Assembly (NCBI GenBank): GCA_004558595.1
Contig: SFCN01000048.1
Span: forward strand, 1 to 15,702
Source: Phascolarctobacterium sp.
Lineage (GTDB): Bacteria; Bacillota; Negativicutes; Acidaminococcales; Acidaminococcaceae
Length of the DNA stretch: 15,702 nucleotides
Direction: 5' to 3'
Made by a program: the position numbers and the translations under genes. The notes below the pieces were generated by a model, which searched no databases, was not told the DNA's origin, and saw nothing but the letters and a program-made list of their open reading frames with translations. Below are positions 6,666 through 14,722 of the stretch, one piece after another; position 1 is the first letter of the stretch; each line of letters starts with the position of its first letter.

Positions 6666-7523
6666 ATGAGTAAGAAATTTATGCTGGGCATCCTGTTCGC
6701 TTTTGTGCTAGTGGGCATGCTGGCCATGGCTGTGGCTGGGGGCAGTCGCTTTCCAGTTGTGAACGCCATTGTGGCCAGCGTGATGCTGCCCGTGGAGAGC
6801 AGCTTCAACGGCTTGGCTAATGCCGGCAATAGCGTGCGTGGCTATTGGAAGGCCATGACAGTGATGCAAAGTGAAAATGCGCAATTAAAAAAGGATAATA
6901 TCGAGCTGCGCAACGCGAATATCCAAATGGCCTCTGTCTATGCGGAAAATAAGCAGTTGCGCTCTCTTTTGGACTATAAGGAGCAGCACAAAACCCAAAA
7001 GGTAGTTGCCGCTAAGGTTATCGCCCGTAATCACGGTGATTTGCGAGACTGCATGTACATCGATGCCGGTCAGGACAAGGGCCTGGCCCGAGAGATGGCT
7101 GTGGTGAACGAGGGCCTTGTGGGCGTGGTGGATGAGGTTTATGCTTCCTATGCACGGGTGCTGCTATTAAATTCGCCCCGCTGTAAGGTAGGCGCTAGGG
7201 TTTTGCGCCATGATTCCCGTGCCGTGGGCGTGGTTGGCGGCAAAACCACCGCTGATGATAAGCTGGTCATGGAGCATATTTTCCGCGAGGCTAGCATTCG
7301 CGAGGGTGATGTGATTGTTACCAGTGGCTACAGTGGCAGCCATCCAGCGGATATTCTCATCGGCACGGTGACGAAGATTCGCATGGACAACGTGGGGCTT
7401 TTGCAGGAAGCCGACGTGCATGCGGCGGCGGATGTGGCGGATGTGGAGCATGTTTTGGTAATCACCAGCTTTACACCGGCACCGAAAATTGAATTTAACA
7501 GGCAGGGAGGACAGGCAAAATGA
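6666..7523 (+). CDS. mreC: Rod-shape-determining protein MreC
   Basis: MreC is a bitopic inner-membrane protein that links cytoplasmic MreB to PBP2 in the periplasm. The 285-residue product has a short basic N-terminus and a transmembrane helix at about 6-24 (MLGILFAFVLVGMLAMAVAG). A periplasmic coiled coil at about 64-103 follows, rich in E, N, Q and L (ENAQLKKDNIELRNAN), and then the beta-rich MreC core with DAGQDKGLAREMAVVNEGLV and VIVTSGYSGSHP. This is the standard family order. The ATG at 6666 lies behind a modest aggtag site, 12 bases after mreB. The end overlaps the mreD start by four bases (ATGA). Confidence 0.97.
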   Translation: MSKKFMLGILFAFVLVGMLAMAVAGGSRFPVVNAIVASVMLPVESSFNGLANAGNSVRGYWKAMTVMQSENAQLKKDNIELRNANIQMASVYAENKQLRSLLDYKEQHKTQKVVAAKVIARNHGDLRDCMYIDAGQDKGLAREMAVVNEGLVGVVDEVYASYARVLLLNSPRCKVGARVLRHDSRAVGVVGGKTTADDKLVMEHIFREASIREGDVIVTSGYSGSHPADILIGTVTKIRMDNVGLLQEADVHAAADVADVEHVLVITSFTPAPKIEFNRQGGQAK

Positions 7524-8020
7524 GGAGACTGATTTGGCCCGTCCTGTTTCTGCTTTTAATGCTGGTACAGGGGGCGGCCTCGGCCTTTTACACAGGCTGG
7601 CTGGCCTTTGATTTGCCATTATTGGCTCTCTACGCCTTTGCCATGCTGCGGGGTGAGCGCCAAGGGTCCTTGGCGGGCTTTGGCGTTGGCTTTGTACAGG
7701 ATGCTATGACCGTGGGTGTATTTGGCTACCATATGCTGAGCCGCATTAGCATTGGCTTTTTGGTAGGCCTGATGAAGGAAAAGGTGGTTAAGGATAACGC
7801 TACCTTCCACATGCTGCTTATTGCCCTGTGTAGCTGCGGCATTCGCTTTACCTATTGGTGGCTGGAGCTTATTCGTAGCGGTGGTCGCTGGGGTATCTTT
7901 TGGGATTATCTGTGGGCCAGCGTGGGCTTTATTGTGGGTAACATGCTGCTTGTGGCGCCCATGGTAAATATTGTGAAGAGAATTTATCAATGGATTAAAG
8001 AGGAGGATATCTCCTACTAA
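7520..8020 (+). CDS. mreD: Rod-shape-determining protein MreD
   Basis: MreD is a small polytopic inner-membrane protein of the elongasome. The 166-residue product is almost entirely hydrophobic, with about five helices: the first near residues 4-24, then FDLPLLALYAFAMLRG, the GFGVGFVQDAMTVGVFGYH segment that is typical of MreD, IALCSCGIRFTYWW, and a last helix near 140-155. Sequence conservation in this family is low, so the call relies on length, topology, the G-x-x-QD segment and position between mreC and mrdA. It overlaps mreC by four bases. The preceding GGGAGG at 7505-7510 supplies the ribosome site. Confidence 0.93.
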   Translation: MRRLIWPVLFLLLMLVQGAASAFYTGWLAFDLPLLALYAFAMLRGERQGSLAGFGVGFVQDAMTVGVFGYHMLSRISIGFLVGLMKEKVVKDNATFHMLLIALCSCGIRFTYWWLELIRSGGRWGIFWDYLWASVGFIVGNMLLVAPMVNIVKRIYQWIKEEDISY

Positions 8021-8041
8021 AGAAATGGAGGCGGAGCGCTA

Positions 8042-9874
8042 ATGCTGAATAAAAAACAAACCCTGCGTTTGCAAACTATGCTGGGCCTCTGCTTTTTGCT
8101 GTTTGTCATTCTTTTAGGGCGCATGGTGTATTTGCAGCTATGGCGTGGAGAGTATTATACTAAGCAGTCCGATGGTAATCGCTTGCGTCAATCACGCATT
8201 ATTGCTCCCCGTGGGCTTATTTTTGATAAGAATGGCAAGGAGCTGGTGAATAATTTGCCGGGATATGCGGTGGTTTTGCAGAAGCAAGCGGATTATAAGC
8301 CGGAAACACTGCAGCATATTAGCCAGCTTTTGGGGATTCCTGTGGAGGTCATTAAAAAGAAGATCAAGGAAAGCCAAAATTATTATGAGCCTATTTTATT
8401 AAAAAGTGATTTATCCTTGGAAATGGTTACGAAAATCGAGGAGCAGCGTCGGTACATGCCGGAGGTGATGCTTTCGGTTCAGCCTATCCGTAATTATCCC
8501 TATAAGGAGCTGGGCGTACACGCCTTGGGCTATGTGGGCGAGGTTAGCTCCTACGAAATTGAGAAGGGCCTCTTTAAAAATGTTGCTCAAGGTAGCATTG
8601 TAGGCAAATCCGGTCTGGAAAAGAGCTATGATAAGATCCTGCGAGGCGAGGACGGTGCCTTTATGGAAGAGGTTGACGTGGCCGGTAATGTGGTGAAGCA
8701 TTATGATAGCGTACAGCCGGTGCCGGGCAAGAATTTGCAGCTGACCTTGGATTTTCGTCTGCAACAGTCTTTGGAGGATTTTACGGATAAGCATTTGGCC
8801 TTTTTGCGTAGCAGCGGTCTTGCTCCCCGAGCTAGGGCGGCAGCGGTAGTGGCCCTTGATCCAAGAAATGGGGCCGTGCGAGCTATGGTGAGCCGTCCCG
8901 GCTATGATCCTAATCTGTTCGTTCACGGCATTTCCTCCAAGGATTGGAATAGAATTAATAATGATGACAGCTATCCTCTAAATAATAAGGTCATTAGCGG
9001 CGAGTATCCTCCCGGCTCCACCTTTAAAATTGTTACCGGTAGCGCGGCCTTTGAGCTAAACAAGGTAGGGCTCAACGAGCCCATCTATGACGGCGGCTTC
9101 CATCCTCTGGTGCCCACCATGGGCAACGCCGGTGGCGAGGTGCTGGGCTGGTTGACCTTTATATCTGCTCTGGCCATGAGTGATAACGTGTACTTTTATG
9201 AGCTGGGCAATCGTGTGGGCATCGATAATATCGCTAAATATGCTCGACTCTATGGCTTCGGCGAGAAAACAGGCATAGATTTAGAGGGCGAAAGTAAGGG
9301 CTTGGTGGCCTCTAAGCAGGTGAAGCGAGAAATTTGGAACGAGGACTGGCGCTTGGGCGATACCTTCAACGCGGCCATTGGTCAGGGCTTCAATTTGACC
9401 ACTCCCATGCAGCTTTCTGTAATGTTGAGTATTGTTGCCAATGGTGGCATTAAATATCAGCCCTATTTAGTGGACAGCATCTTGAATGCGGATGGCAGCT
9501 TTTTCGATAGGCCCAAGCGGGCGGAGGCCAAGCATATTGATGTCTCCCAGCAGACCATCGATTACATGCGTCAGGGCATGAGCGCTACTACCAAGGAGGG
9601 CGGTACAGCCTCCTACTTTAGCCAATTGCCCAAGCCCATTGCGGGCAAGACCGGTACGGCGGAAAACTCCCATGGTCGTGACCATGGCTTGTTTGTGGCC
9701 TATGGTCCGGTGGAGGATCCGGAGCTGGTCGTAGTATGCATTGTGGAGCAGGGCGGCTTCGGCTCCACGGCAGCAGGTCCCATTGTGTACAAGGCCTTTG
9801 AGGAATACTTCAAGGAGCGGGGCTGGATGACGGAGGAAAAGCCGGAGACTGCTGAGCAGCAGCTACAGCAATAA
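8042..9874 (+). CDS. mrdA: Penicillin-binding protein 2, elongasome transpeptidase
   Basis: This class B PBP crosslinks new peptidoglycan during cell elongation and works with RodA. The 610-residue protein has an N-terminal membrane anchor at about 10-30 and a pedestal domain (RIIAPRGLIFDKNGKELVNN near 52-71). The transpeptidase domain contains the full active-site set: Ser326-Thr-Phe-Lys329 (catalytic serine, SxxK), Ser380-Asp-Asn382 (SxN) and Lys536-Thr-Gly-Thr539 (KTG). Length is normal for PBP2 (about 600-650). The ATG at 8042 follows TGGAGG at 8026-8031. A polar, Q-rich tail (EKPETAEQQLQQ) ends the protein. Placed between mreD and rodA, it corresponds to mrdA-mrdB of enteric bacteria joined directly to mreBCD. 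Confidence 0.97.
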   Translation: MLNKKQTLRLQTMLGLCFLLFVILLGRMVYLQLWRGEYYTKQSDGNRLRQSRIIAPRGLIFDKNGKELVNNLPGYAVVLQKQADYKPETLQHISQLLGIPVEVIKKKIKESQNYYEPILLKSDLSLEMVTKIEEQRRYMPEVMLSVQPIRNYPYKELGVHALGYVGEVSSYEIEKGLFKNVAQGSIVGKSGLEKSYDKILRGEDGAFMEEVDVAGNVVKHYDSVQPVPGKNLQLTLDFRLQQSLEDFTDKHLAFLRSSGLAPRARAAAVVALDPRNGAVRAMVSRPGYDPNLFVHGISSKDWNRINNDDSYPLNNKVISGEYPPGSTFKIVTGSAAFELNKVGLNEPIYDGGFHPLVPTMGNAGGEVLGWLTFISALAMSDNVYFYELGNRVGIDNIAKYARLYGFGEKTGIDLEGESKGLVASKQVKREIWNEDWRLGDTFNAAIGQGFNLTTPMQLSVMLSIVANGGIKYQPYLVDSILNADGSFFDRPKRAEAKHIDVSQQTIDYMRQGMSATTKEGGTASYFSQLPKPIAGKTGTAENSHGRDHGLFVAYGPVEDPELVVVCIVEQGGFGSTAAGPIVYKAFEEYFKERGWMTEEKPETAEQQLQQ

Positions 9875-9889
9875 GGAAGGAGCAGCATT

Positions 9890-10996
9890 GTGGATATAAA
9901 ACGCATCCTGAAAAATCTGGATTGGTGGCTAATTGCGGCTGTGCTGGTGCTTATGGGCTGTGGTCTGGTGCTTATTGACAGCGCGACCCATTCCTTTGCT
10001 GTGAGTACGGGCAAGGCTTGGCATGTCCAGCGGCAAAGCATGTTCATGGTCTTTGGTATCATTATGATCATTGTGTCCTTGGCCTTTGACTATCGTATGC
10101 TAAAGAATTACGCTTCAAAATTATATATTTTTAATATTGTCTTATTAGTAGCCGTCATGTTCGTGGGACACAGTCAGCTGGGCGCTCAGCGCTGGATTCA
10201 GATTGGCTCACTGTCCTTTCAGCCTAGCGAGTTTTCTAAGGTCTTTTTGATAATTTGCTTGGCTACCTTTATGGATAAGCGTATTGAATGGCTGGAGGAA
10301 TTTAAGGACTATGTGCCGGTTTTTCTGTACATCTTTTTCCCTTGGCTTTTAGTAATGCGTCAGCCTGATTTAGGTACATCTCTAACCTTTATCGCCATTT
10401 TAATCGGTATGATTTTTGTCAGCGGCTTTAAATACAAATGGTTTTTCCGTTTGGGCGTGGCCTTTGTGGCTCTAATGCCTGCCTTCTGGCTGGTGCTGAA
10501 GGATTACCAAAAGAATCGTATTCGCGTCTTTTTGAATCCGGAGCTGGACCCCTTTGGTAGTGGCTATCATGTTATTCAGTCCAAAATCGCCATTGGTAGT
10601 GGAGGCCTTTTGGGTAAGGGCTGGCTTGCCGGAACCCAGAGTCAGCTGAACTTTTTACCGGAAAACCATACGGACTTTATCTTTGCGGTGGCCGGTGAGG
10701 AATTTGGCTTTGTGGGCGCTGCCGTTATTATTCTTTTATATTTGATTATTATCTGGCGTGGTATTGCCATTGCTCTAGATGCTGATGATAATTTTGGTAC
10801 CTTATTAGCTGTGGGAGTGACCAGTATGTTCATGTTCCATGTGATGGTTAATATTGGTATGACTGCCGGCATCATGCCGGTTACCGGTGTACCCCTGCCA
10901 TTTTTAAGCTATGGTGTCAGCTCGCTGACCACCAATTTAATGCTGGTTGCCATTTTGCTTAATATCAAGGTGCGCAAGCAGAATTTGCAATTCTAA
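9890..10996 (+). CDS. rodA: SEDS peptidoglycan glycosyltransferase RodA
   Basis: RodA polymerises lipid II into glycan strands during elongation, in complex with PBP2. The 368-residue protein has about ten membrane helices and the SEDS landmarks: QIGSLSFQPSEFSKV, MRQPDLGTSLTF, the extracellular loop NFLPENHTDFIFAVAGEEFG, and GVPLPFLSYGVSSLTTN near the C-terminus. The aspartate in HTDF falls at residue 262, the position of the essential Asp262 known for E. coli RodA. The start is a GTG at 9890 with ggag at 9879-9882 seven bases upstream; it gives the expected KRILKNLDWWL opening. It follows mrdA by 15 bases. Confidence 0.97.
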   Translation: MDIKRILKNLDWWLIAAVLVLMGCGLVLIDSATHSFAVSTGKAWHVQRQSMFMVFGIIMIIVSLAFDYRMLKNYASKLYIFNIVLLVAVMFVGHSQLGAQRWIQIGSLSFQPSEFSKVFLIICLATFMDKRIEWLEEFKDYVPVFLYIFFPWLLVMRQPDLGTSLTFIAILIGMIFVSGFKYKWFFRLGVAFVALMPAFWLVLKDYQKNRIRVFLNPELDPFGSGYHVIQSKIAIGSGGLLGKGWLAGTQSQLNFLPENHTDFIFAVAGEEFGFVGAAVIILLYLIIIWRGIAIALDADDNFGTLLAVGVTSMFMFHVMVNIGMTAGIMPVTGVPLPFLSYGVSSLTTNLMLVAILLNIKVRKQNLQF

Positions 10997-11005
10997 GGAG
11001 GAAAT

Positions 11006-12871
11006 ATGGAGAAGGAATTGACCATTGATATATTAAGCAGCGTGCAAAAGCCTGCTCGCTATACCGGCGGCGAATTCGCCAGCATTATTAAGCCTGTGGA
11101 GGAGGTGGAGGCCACTATTTGCTTGGCCTTTCCCGATGTCTATGAAGTGGGCATGAGTTATTTGGGCTTTAAGATTCTCTATCATCTGCTCAATCAACAG
11201 CAGGGCGTGCAGGCGGAGCGTGTCTATGCGCCTTGGATTGATATGGAAGCCAAAATGCGGGAGCGTAAGATTCCCTTGCGCACGCTGGAAACGAAAAAGA
11301 CTCTCAAGGAATGCGATATTGTGGGCTTTACCCTGCAATATGAGCTGAGCTATACCAATATTTTGAATATGTTGGACTTGGGCGGTGTTCCTGTTGTAGC
11401 TGCCGAGCGTAGCGAGGCGGACCCCTTGGTAATCGTGGGCGGACCCTGCGTATATAATCCTGAGCCCTTGGCAGACTTTTTTGACTTTGCCATTATTGGC
11501 GAGGGCGAGGAGGTTATGGCCGAGGTCATGGAGGCCTACAAGTCTTGGAAGCGTGCTGGTAAGCCCGGTGGGCGCAGGGCCTTCTTGCAAGAGGTTGTAA
11601 AGATCAAGGGTATTTATGTACCATCCTTCTACGAAGTTGAATATAACGAAAACCTCACTGTGAAGGAGGTGCGTCCGATTAACGAGAATGCGCCTGCTGT
11701 GGTATATAAGCGAGTAGTTAAGGATATGAACAGTGTGGATTATCCCACTGCTCCTATTGTACCCTTTGGGGAAATCGTCCATGACCGCATCATGCTAGAG
11801 GTTTTCCGTGGCTGTAGTCGGGGTTGCCGCTTCTGCCATGCGGGCATGGTGTATCGTCCTGTCCGTGAGCGTAAACCAGAGGTTTTGCAAGATTTGGCTC
11901 GTAAGCTAGTGGATAACACAGGCTACAATGAAATCAGCTTGGTCTCCCTGTCCAGCGCCGATTATTCCTGCTTGGCTCCCATGGTTCACAGCATGATTGA
12001 AGAATTCAAGGACGATAGGGTTAGTGTTTCCCTGCCTTCCCTGCGCATTGATAGCTTTTGTGTAGCTATCGCCAAGGAGATTCAAGCCGTGCGGAAGAGC
12101 GGCTTGACTTTCGCTCCTGAGGCCGGTAGCCAAAAGATGCGTGATGTGATTAACAAGGGCGTAACTGAGGAGGATTTGATGAATGCTGTGGGCGCAGCCT
12201 TTGAATCCGGCTGGAACAGTGTAAAGCTGTACTTTATGATCGGTTTACCCTTTGAAAATGATGATGATGTGCTGGCCATTGCGGATTTGGCTCGCAAGGT
12301 GCAGTATAAATACTATCAGGTTACGGGAAAGCGTGGCTGTAAAGTTACTTGCAGCGCCTCCTTCTTCGTGCCCAAGCCCTACACCGCTTTTCAGTGGTTT
12401 GCTCAGGACGATTTGGAAACCATCCGTCGCAAGCAGTTCCTGTTGAAGGATGAAATTAAGACCATTAAGAATGTAACCTTGAATTACCATGACAGCAAAA
12501 CCGGCATTATCGAGGCCGTCTTTGCTCGTGGTGACCGCAAGGTGGGTAAGGCTCTGCTGGCGGCATGGCGCAGGGGTGCTCGCTTTGATGGCTGGAGCGA
12601 TTGCTTTGATTATGAGCGTTGGCTGGAGGCCTTCGCTGAGGCTGGTATTGACAAGGACTTTTACGCTGCGCGTCAACGCGGTGAAAATGAGGTTTTCCCC
12701 TGGGAGCATATTTCTCCGGGCGTATCTCGCAAATTCCTGTGGAACGAATGGCAAAAAGCCTACGCGCAGCAGCTTACTCACGACTGTCGTCGTTCCACCT
12801 GCACTGGCTGCGGCGTTTGCCAAAAGCTGGGCGTGCAGATTATCGACTATAAAGGGGAGGTGGAGGCCTAA
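11006..12871 (+). CDS. TIGR03960-type B12-binding-like radical SAM protein
   Basis: The 621-residue protein has an N-terminal cobalamin-binding-like fold (about 30-190, with AFPDVYEVGMSYLGFKILY and VGFTLQYELSYTNILNMLDL). A radical SAM core follows with Cys270-x3-Cys274-x2-Cys277 (GCSRGCRFC), which ligates the 4Fe-4S cluster that cleaves S-adenosylmethionine. A cysteine group near the C-terminus (Cys594, Cys599, Cys602, Cys605; STCTGCGVC) may bind a second cluster or metal. This architecture and the LTIDILSSVQKPARYTGGE opening match the TIGR03960 family, common in Firmicutes, whose reaction I cannot name. The partner DUF2344/TIGR03936 gene overlaps its stop by one base. In many Firmicutes the pair stands before ribonuclease G; here it closes the rod-shape operon. 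A clear AAGGAGG precedes the ATG. Confidence 0.92.
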   Translation: MEKELTIDILSSVQKPARYTGGEFASIIKPVEEVEATICLAFPDVYEVGMSYLGFKILYHLLNQQQGVQAERVYAPWIDMEAKMRERKIPLRTLETKKTLKECDIVGFTLQYELSYTNILNMLDLGGVPVVAAERSEADPLVIVGGPCVYNPEPLADFFDFAIIGEGEEVMAEVMEAYKSWKRAGKPGGRRAFLQEVVKIKGIYVPSFYEVEYNENLTVKEVRPINENAPAVVYKRVVKDMNSVDYPTAPIVPFGEIVHDRIMLEVFRGCSRGCRFCHAGMVYRPVRERKPEVLQDLARKLVDNTGYNEISLVSLSSADYSCLAPMVHSMIEEFKDDRVSVSLPSLRIDSFCVAIAKEIQAVRKSGLTFAPEAGSQKMRDVINKGVTEEDLMNAVGAAFESGWNSVKLYFMIGLPFENDDDVLAIADLARKVQYKYYQVTGKRGCKVTCSASFFVPKPYTAFQWFAQDDLETIRRKQFLLKDEIKTIKNVTLNYHDSKTGIIEAVFARGDRKVGKALLAAWRRGARFDGWSDCFDYERWLEAFAEAGIDKDFYAARQRGENEVFPWEHISPGVSRKFLWNEWQKAYAQQLTHDCRRSTCTGCGVCQKLGVQIIDYKGEVEA

Positions 12872-13578
12872 TGAAGCTGCGTATGCAAATCACAAAGGAC
12901 CCAGAGATTCGCTTTATTTCTCACTTGGAATACGCTCGTACCATTAGCCGCGCCATTCGGCGGGCAAAGCTGCCCGCCGCTTATAGCGAGGGCTTCAATC
13001 CTCACTTAAAGTTTAGTCTTGCCTCCGCCCTTGGCGTCGGCGTTGTCAGCTACACGGAATTCGTAGAAATCGAGCTGGCGCAGCCCATGGAGGTGGAGCC
13101 GGCAGCAAGAGCCTTGGACGCAGCGCTGCCTCGCGGTATTCGTGTGTTGGCGGCGGATGCTGTGGACACACATCATGCGGCTCTGATGAGTCAGGCCGCG
13201 GGGGCTGGTTACCGGGTGACGCTGCCCTATACGCAGGATATTAGCGAGGCGGTAGCAGCCTTTAATGCAGCGACGGAGCTGCTGTTTAAAAAGGCTGCGC
13301 CCAAGACTAAGGCTGGCTTTAAGGAAATCGATGTGAAGTTTTACATTCCTCAGGTGACTCTTGTCCAAGATGAGGAAAAAACCGTCTTCACCTTCGATTG
13401 TAAAATCACTCCCACTGGCAGCATGAAGGCAGTGGATTTATTGAACGCTTTCAATGAGCATTATCATCTGGATCTGCCTGTGGAAATGGCTGATATTGAG
13501 CGCCTCAATCTGTATCGCTTGAGTAAGAAGGGCAATCGGGTGCCCATGCTGAACAGCGATGCTGTGAAGCTGGCGTAA
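12871..13578 (+). CDS. TIGR03936 / DUF2344 family protein
   Basis: The 235-residue protein opens with MKLRMQITKDPEIRFISHLE and continues with RAIRRAKLPAAYSEGFNPH and FSLASALGVGVVSYTEFVEIEL. These are the typical conserved blocks of DUF2344/TIGR03936 (radical SAM-linked) proteins, which are found beside or fused to TIGR03960 proteins. The function is not established; the obligate pairing suggests that they act together, plausibly on an RNA or ribosomal substrate given the usual rng/ribosomal neighbourhood. The start ATG at 12871 shares a base with the preceding stop (TAATG), and GGGGAGG at 12853-12859 is the ribosome site. It is the last gene of the operon, followed after about 110 bases by a terminator. 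Confidence 0.9.
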   Translation: MKLRMQITKDPEIRFISHLEYARTISRAIRRAKLPAAYSEGFNPHLKFSLASALGVGVVSYTEFVEIELAQPMEVEPAARALDAALPRGIRVLAADAVDTHHAALMSQAAGAGYRVTLPYTQDISEAVAAFNAATELLFKKAAPKTKAGFKEIDVKFYIPQVTLVQDEEKTVFTFDCKITPTGSMKAVDLLNAFNEHYHLDLPVEMADIERLNLYRLSKKGNRVPMLNSDAVKLA

Positions 13579-13687
13579 GCCAGAGCATGCTAAAAAGCAT
13601 CAGGGAGTGCTGGAATGCACTAGCTATGCCCCAAGCAATATGCAGTCTAAAAATGGCAAGCCGGTGAGTGAAGTAAAAAATATGCAT

Positions 13688-13725
13688 AAGACCATTGATA
13701 CTTGGCGGTATGAATGGTCTTTTTT
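13688..13725 (+). terminator. Rho-independent terminator of the rod-shape operon
   Basis: AAGACCATT (13688-13696) pairs with AATGGTCTT (13713-13721). The stem extends past one mismatch by four more pairs around the loop ttggcg, and a T run goes to 13725. It lies in the convergent gap with the minus-strand regulator that ends at 13730. Between 13579 and 13687 only two minor hairpins were seen (ATGCT/AGCAT and AGTGC/GCACT), with no gene. Confidence 0.92.
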
Positions 13726-13729
13726 GTGT

Positions 13730-14557
13730 CTATTGTATTCTTATCTCTAATTTGTAAGCATATTCTTGGGTTTCGGTAGTGGTCCAATAGTTTAGTAGAC
13801 TAGTGACATAAATATCTGAAACAGGCTTTAAGTTGTGCTCGAGACAGTATTGTCCTAGTTTTTTTAGATTTTCCGTACTGTTATGCATATAAGTACCTTG
13901 AAAGTAAAGAGTAAGGTATTTACCAGCCGGACGTATGCGATATTTGAGATTAGGCAATGGTTCTGGCAAAGGATAAAAGAATTCTTGGCCGTAAAAATGC
14001 TCTTGATTATAAAGTGCCTGTGTATTTACAATATAACCAAAAAAATGCTGCTTAAAGGGTAGAGCATTTCTTAATGCTAAAAATAACTTGGCTGCATGCA
14101 GGGAGCGCTCTTTAAAGGATTCACTATACCTGCAGCCTTTTACTACAAAATAATATTGCTCAGGTTGTTCTACAAGCTTAATATGTCCATAATTGATGGT
14201 ACTTAACTTGTCCAACTCCGCCAAGTAAGAACCTAATTTATCATTTAATTGTTGTAATCGTTGTATTTCCTGTTGAATGTGTACTTGTTGCTCCAAAAGT
14301 AAATGTTTGTAATTTACTGGAGAACGATTCGCTAAGTATTTTTGAATGGAGATTAACGGAACATCTAAATTACGCAAGGTTATTACCAGTTCTAATAAAA
14401 ACAGTTGTGCTCGCTTGTAATAACGATAACCATTATCTAGGATTACTTCGGGTTGAATGAGGCCTAGTTTATCATAATAAAGTAGAGTTTTACGCAAAAT
14501 ATGACAGGCTTTGGCCAATTCGCCTGTGGTAAAATAATTTTCTAAAGATTTTTTCAT
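13730..14557 (-). CDS. MerR-family regulator with GyrI-like sensor domain
   Basis: The 275-residue protein starts with a MerR winged helix-turn-helix (about 9-75: FTTGELAKACHILRKTLLYY, DKLGLIQP, NGYRYY) and has a Gln/Leu-rich antiparallel dimer helix at about 85-118. A C-terminal domain of about 150 residues looks like the GyrI/BmrR effector-binding fold (HIKLVEQPEQYYFVVKG opening, PAGKYLTLYFQGTY late). Such regulators bend the DNA of over-long promoters and switch them on when a small molecule binds. No metal-binding cysteine loop is present, so an organic ligand is more likely than a metal. The start is the ATG at 14557-14555; a weak AAGG site precedes it. It faces away from the TonB-dependent receptor, and the intervening DNA holds a MerR-type operator, so the receptor is the probable target. 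Confidence 0.88.
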   Translation of the reverse strand: MKKSLENYFTTGELAKACHILRKTLLYYDKLGLIQPEVILDNGYRYYKRAQLFLLELVITLRNLDVPLISIQKYLANRSPVNYKHLLLEQQVHIQQEIQRLQQLNDKLGSYLAELDKLSTINYGHIKLVEQPEQYYFVVKGCRYSESFKERSLHAAKLFLALRNALPFKQHFFGYIVNTQALYNQEHFYGQEFFYPLPEPLPNLKYRIRPAGKYLTLYFQGTYMHNSTENLKKLGQYCLEHNLKPVSDIYVTSLLNYWTTTETQEYAYKLEIRIQ

Positions 14558-14575
14558 AATTTTGCCTTTGCCCCC

Positions 14576-14606
14576 TTGACTGTCTAGCTACTATACATCT
14601 TATTAT
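14576..14606 (+). promoter_or_regulatory. MerR-type promoter/operator toward the TonB receptor
   Basis: -35 TTGACT (14576-14581), a spacer of exactly 19 bases, and -10 TATTAT (14601-14606). The 19-base spacing is the hallmark of promoters activated by MerR proteins. The spacer region carries an imperfect dyad TGTCTAG-cta-CTATACA (14581-14597, six of seven pairs). It points at the receptor and lies beside the merR gene. Confidence 0.75.
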
Positions 14607-14629
14607 ATCATATAAGTGAGAAGGTGCAA
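14602..14629 (-). promoter_or_regulatory. Divergent merR promoter overlapping the operator promoter
   Basis: On the minus strand TTGCAC (14629-14624), 16 bases, then TATAAT (14607-14602) preceded by TGA, an extended -10. Its -10 overlaps the plus-strand -10, and transcription would start inside the dyad, so bound regulator should also repress its own gene. Confidence 0.65.
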
Positions 14630-14636
14630 ATTAAGA

Positions 14637-14642
14637 TATAAT
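14637..14642 (+). promoter_or_regulatory. Possible second -10 for the receptor
   Basis: A perfect TATAAT at 14637-14642 lies downstream of the MerR-type promoter, but the -35 region 17 bases upstream (aagtga) is weak. It could give basal, regulator-independent transcription. Confidence 0.3.
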
Positions 14643-14722
14643 ACTAATACATCTAAAAATCGTATTTGCATCTCGTTATGATAGCATTTATCTTATTGGT
14701 GAATATGTAGGAGGTAGCTTTG

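Noticed and set aside
11033..11782. A 249-codon minus-strand frame inside the radical SAM gene
   Set aside because: It is antisense to a well-supported coding region with recognised motifs; its composition is that of a mirror frame.
13579..13687. Short hairpins between the DUF2344 gene and the terminator, considered as an RNA gene
   Set aside because: The stems are only about five pairs each and no known RNA family, promoter or conserved structure is visible.
14558..14722. Search for a cobalamin or other riboswitch ahead of the TonB receptor
   Set aside because: The leader is short and AT-rich, with no B12-box-like or other recognisable riboswitch core.
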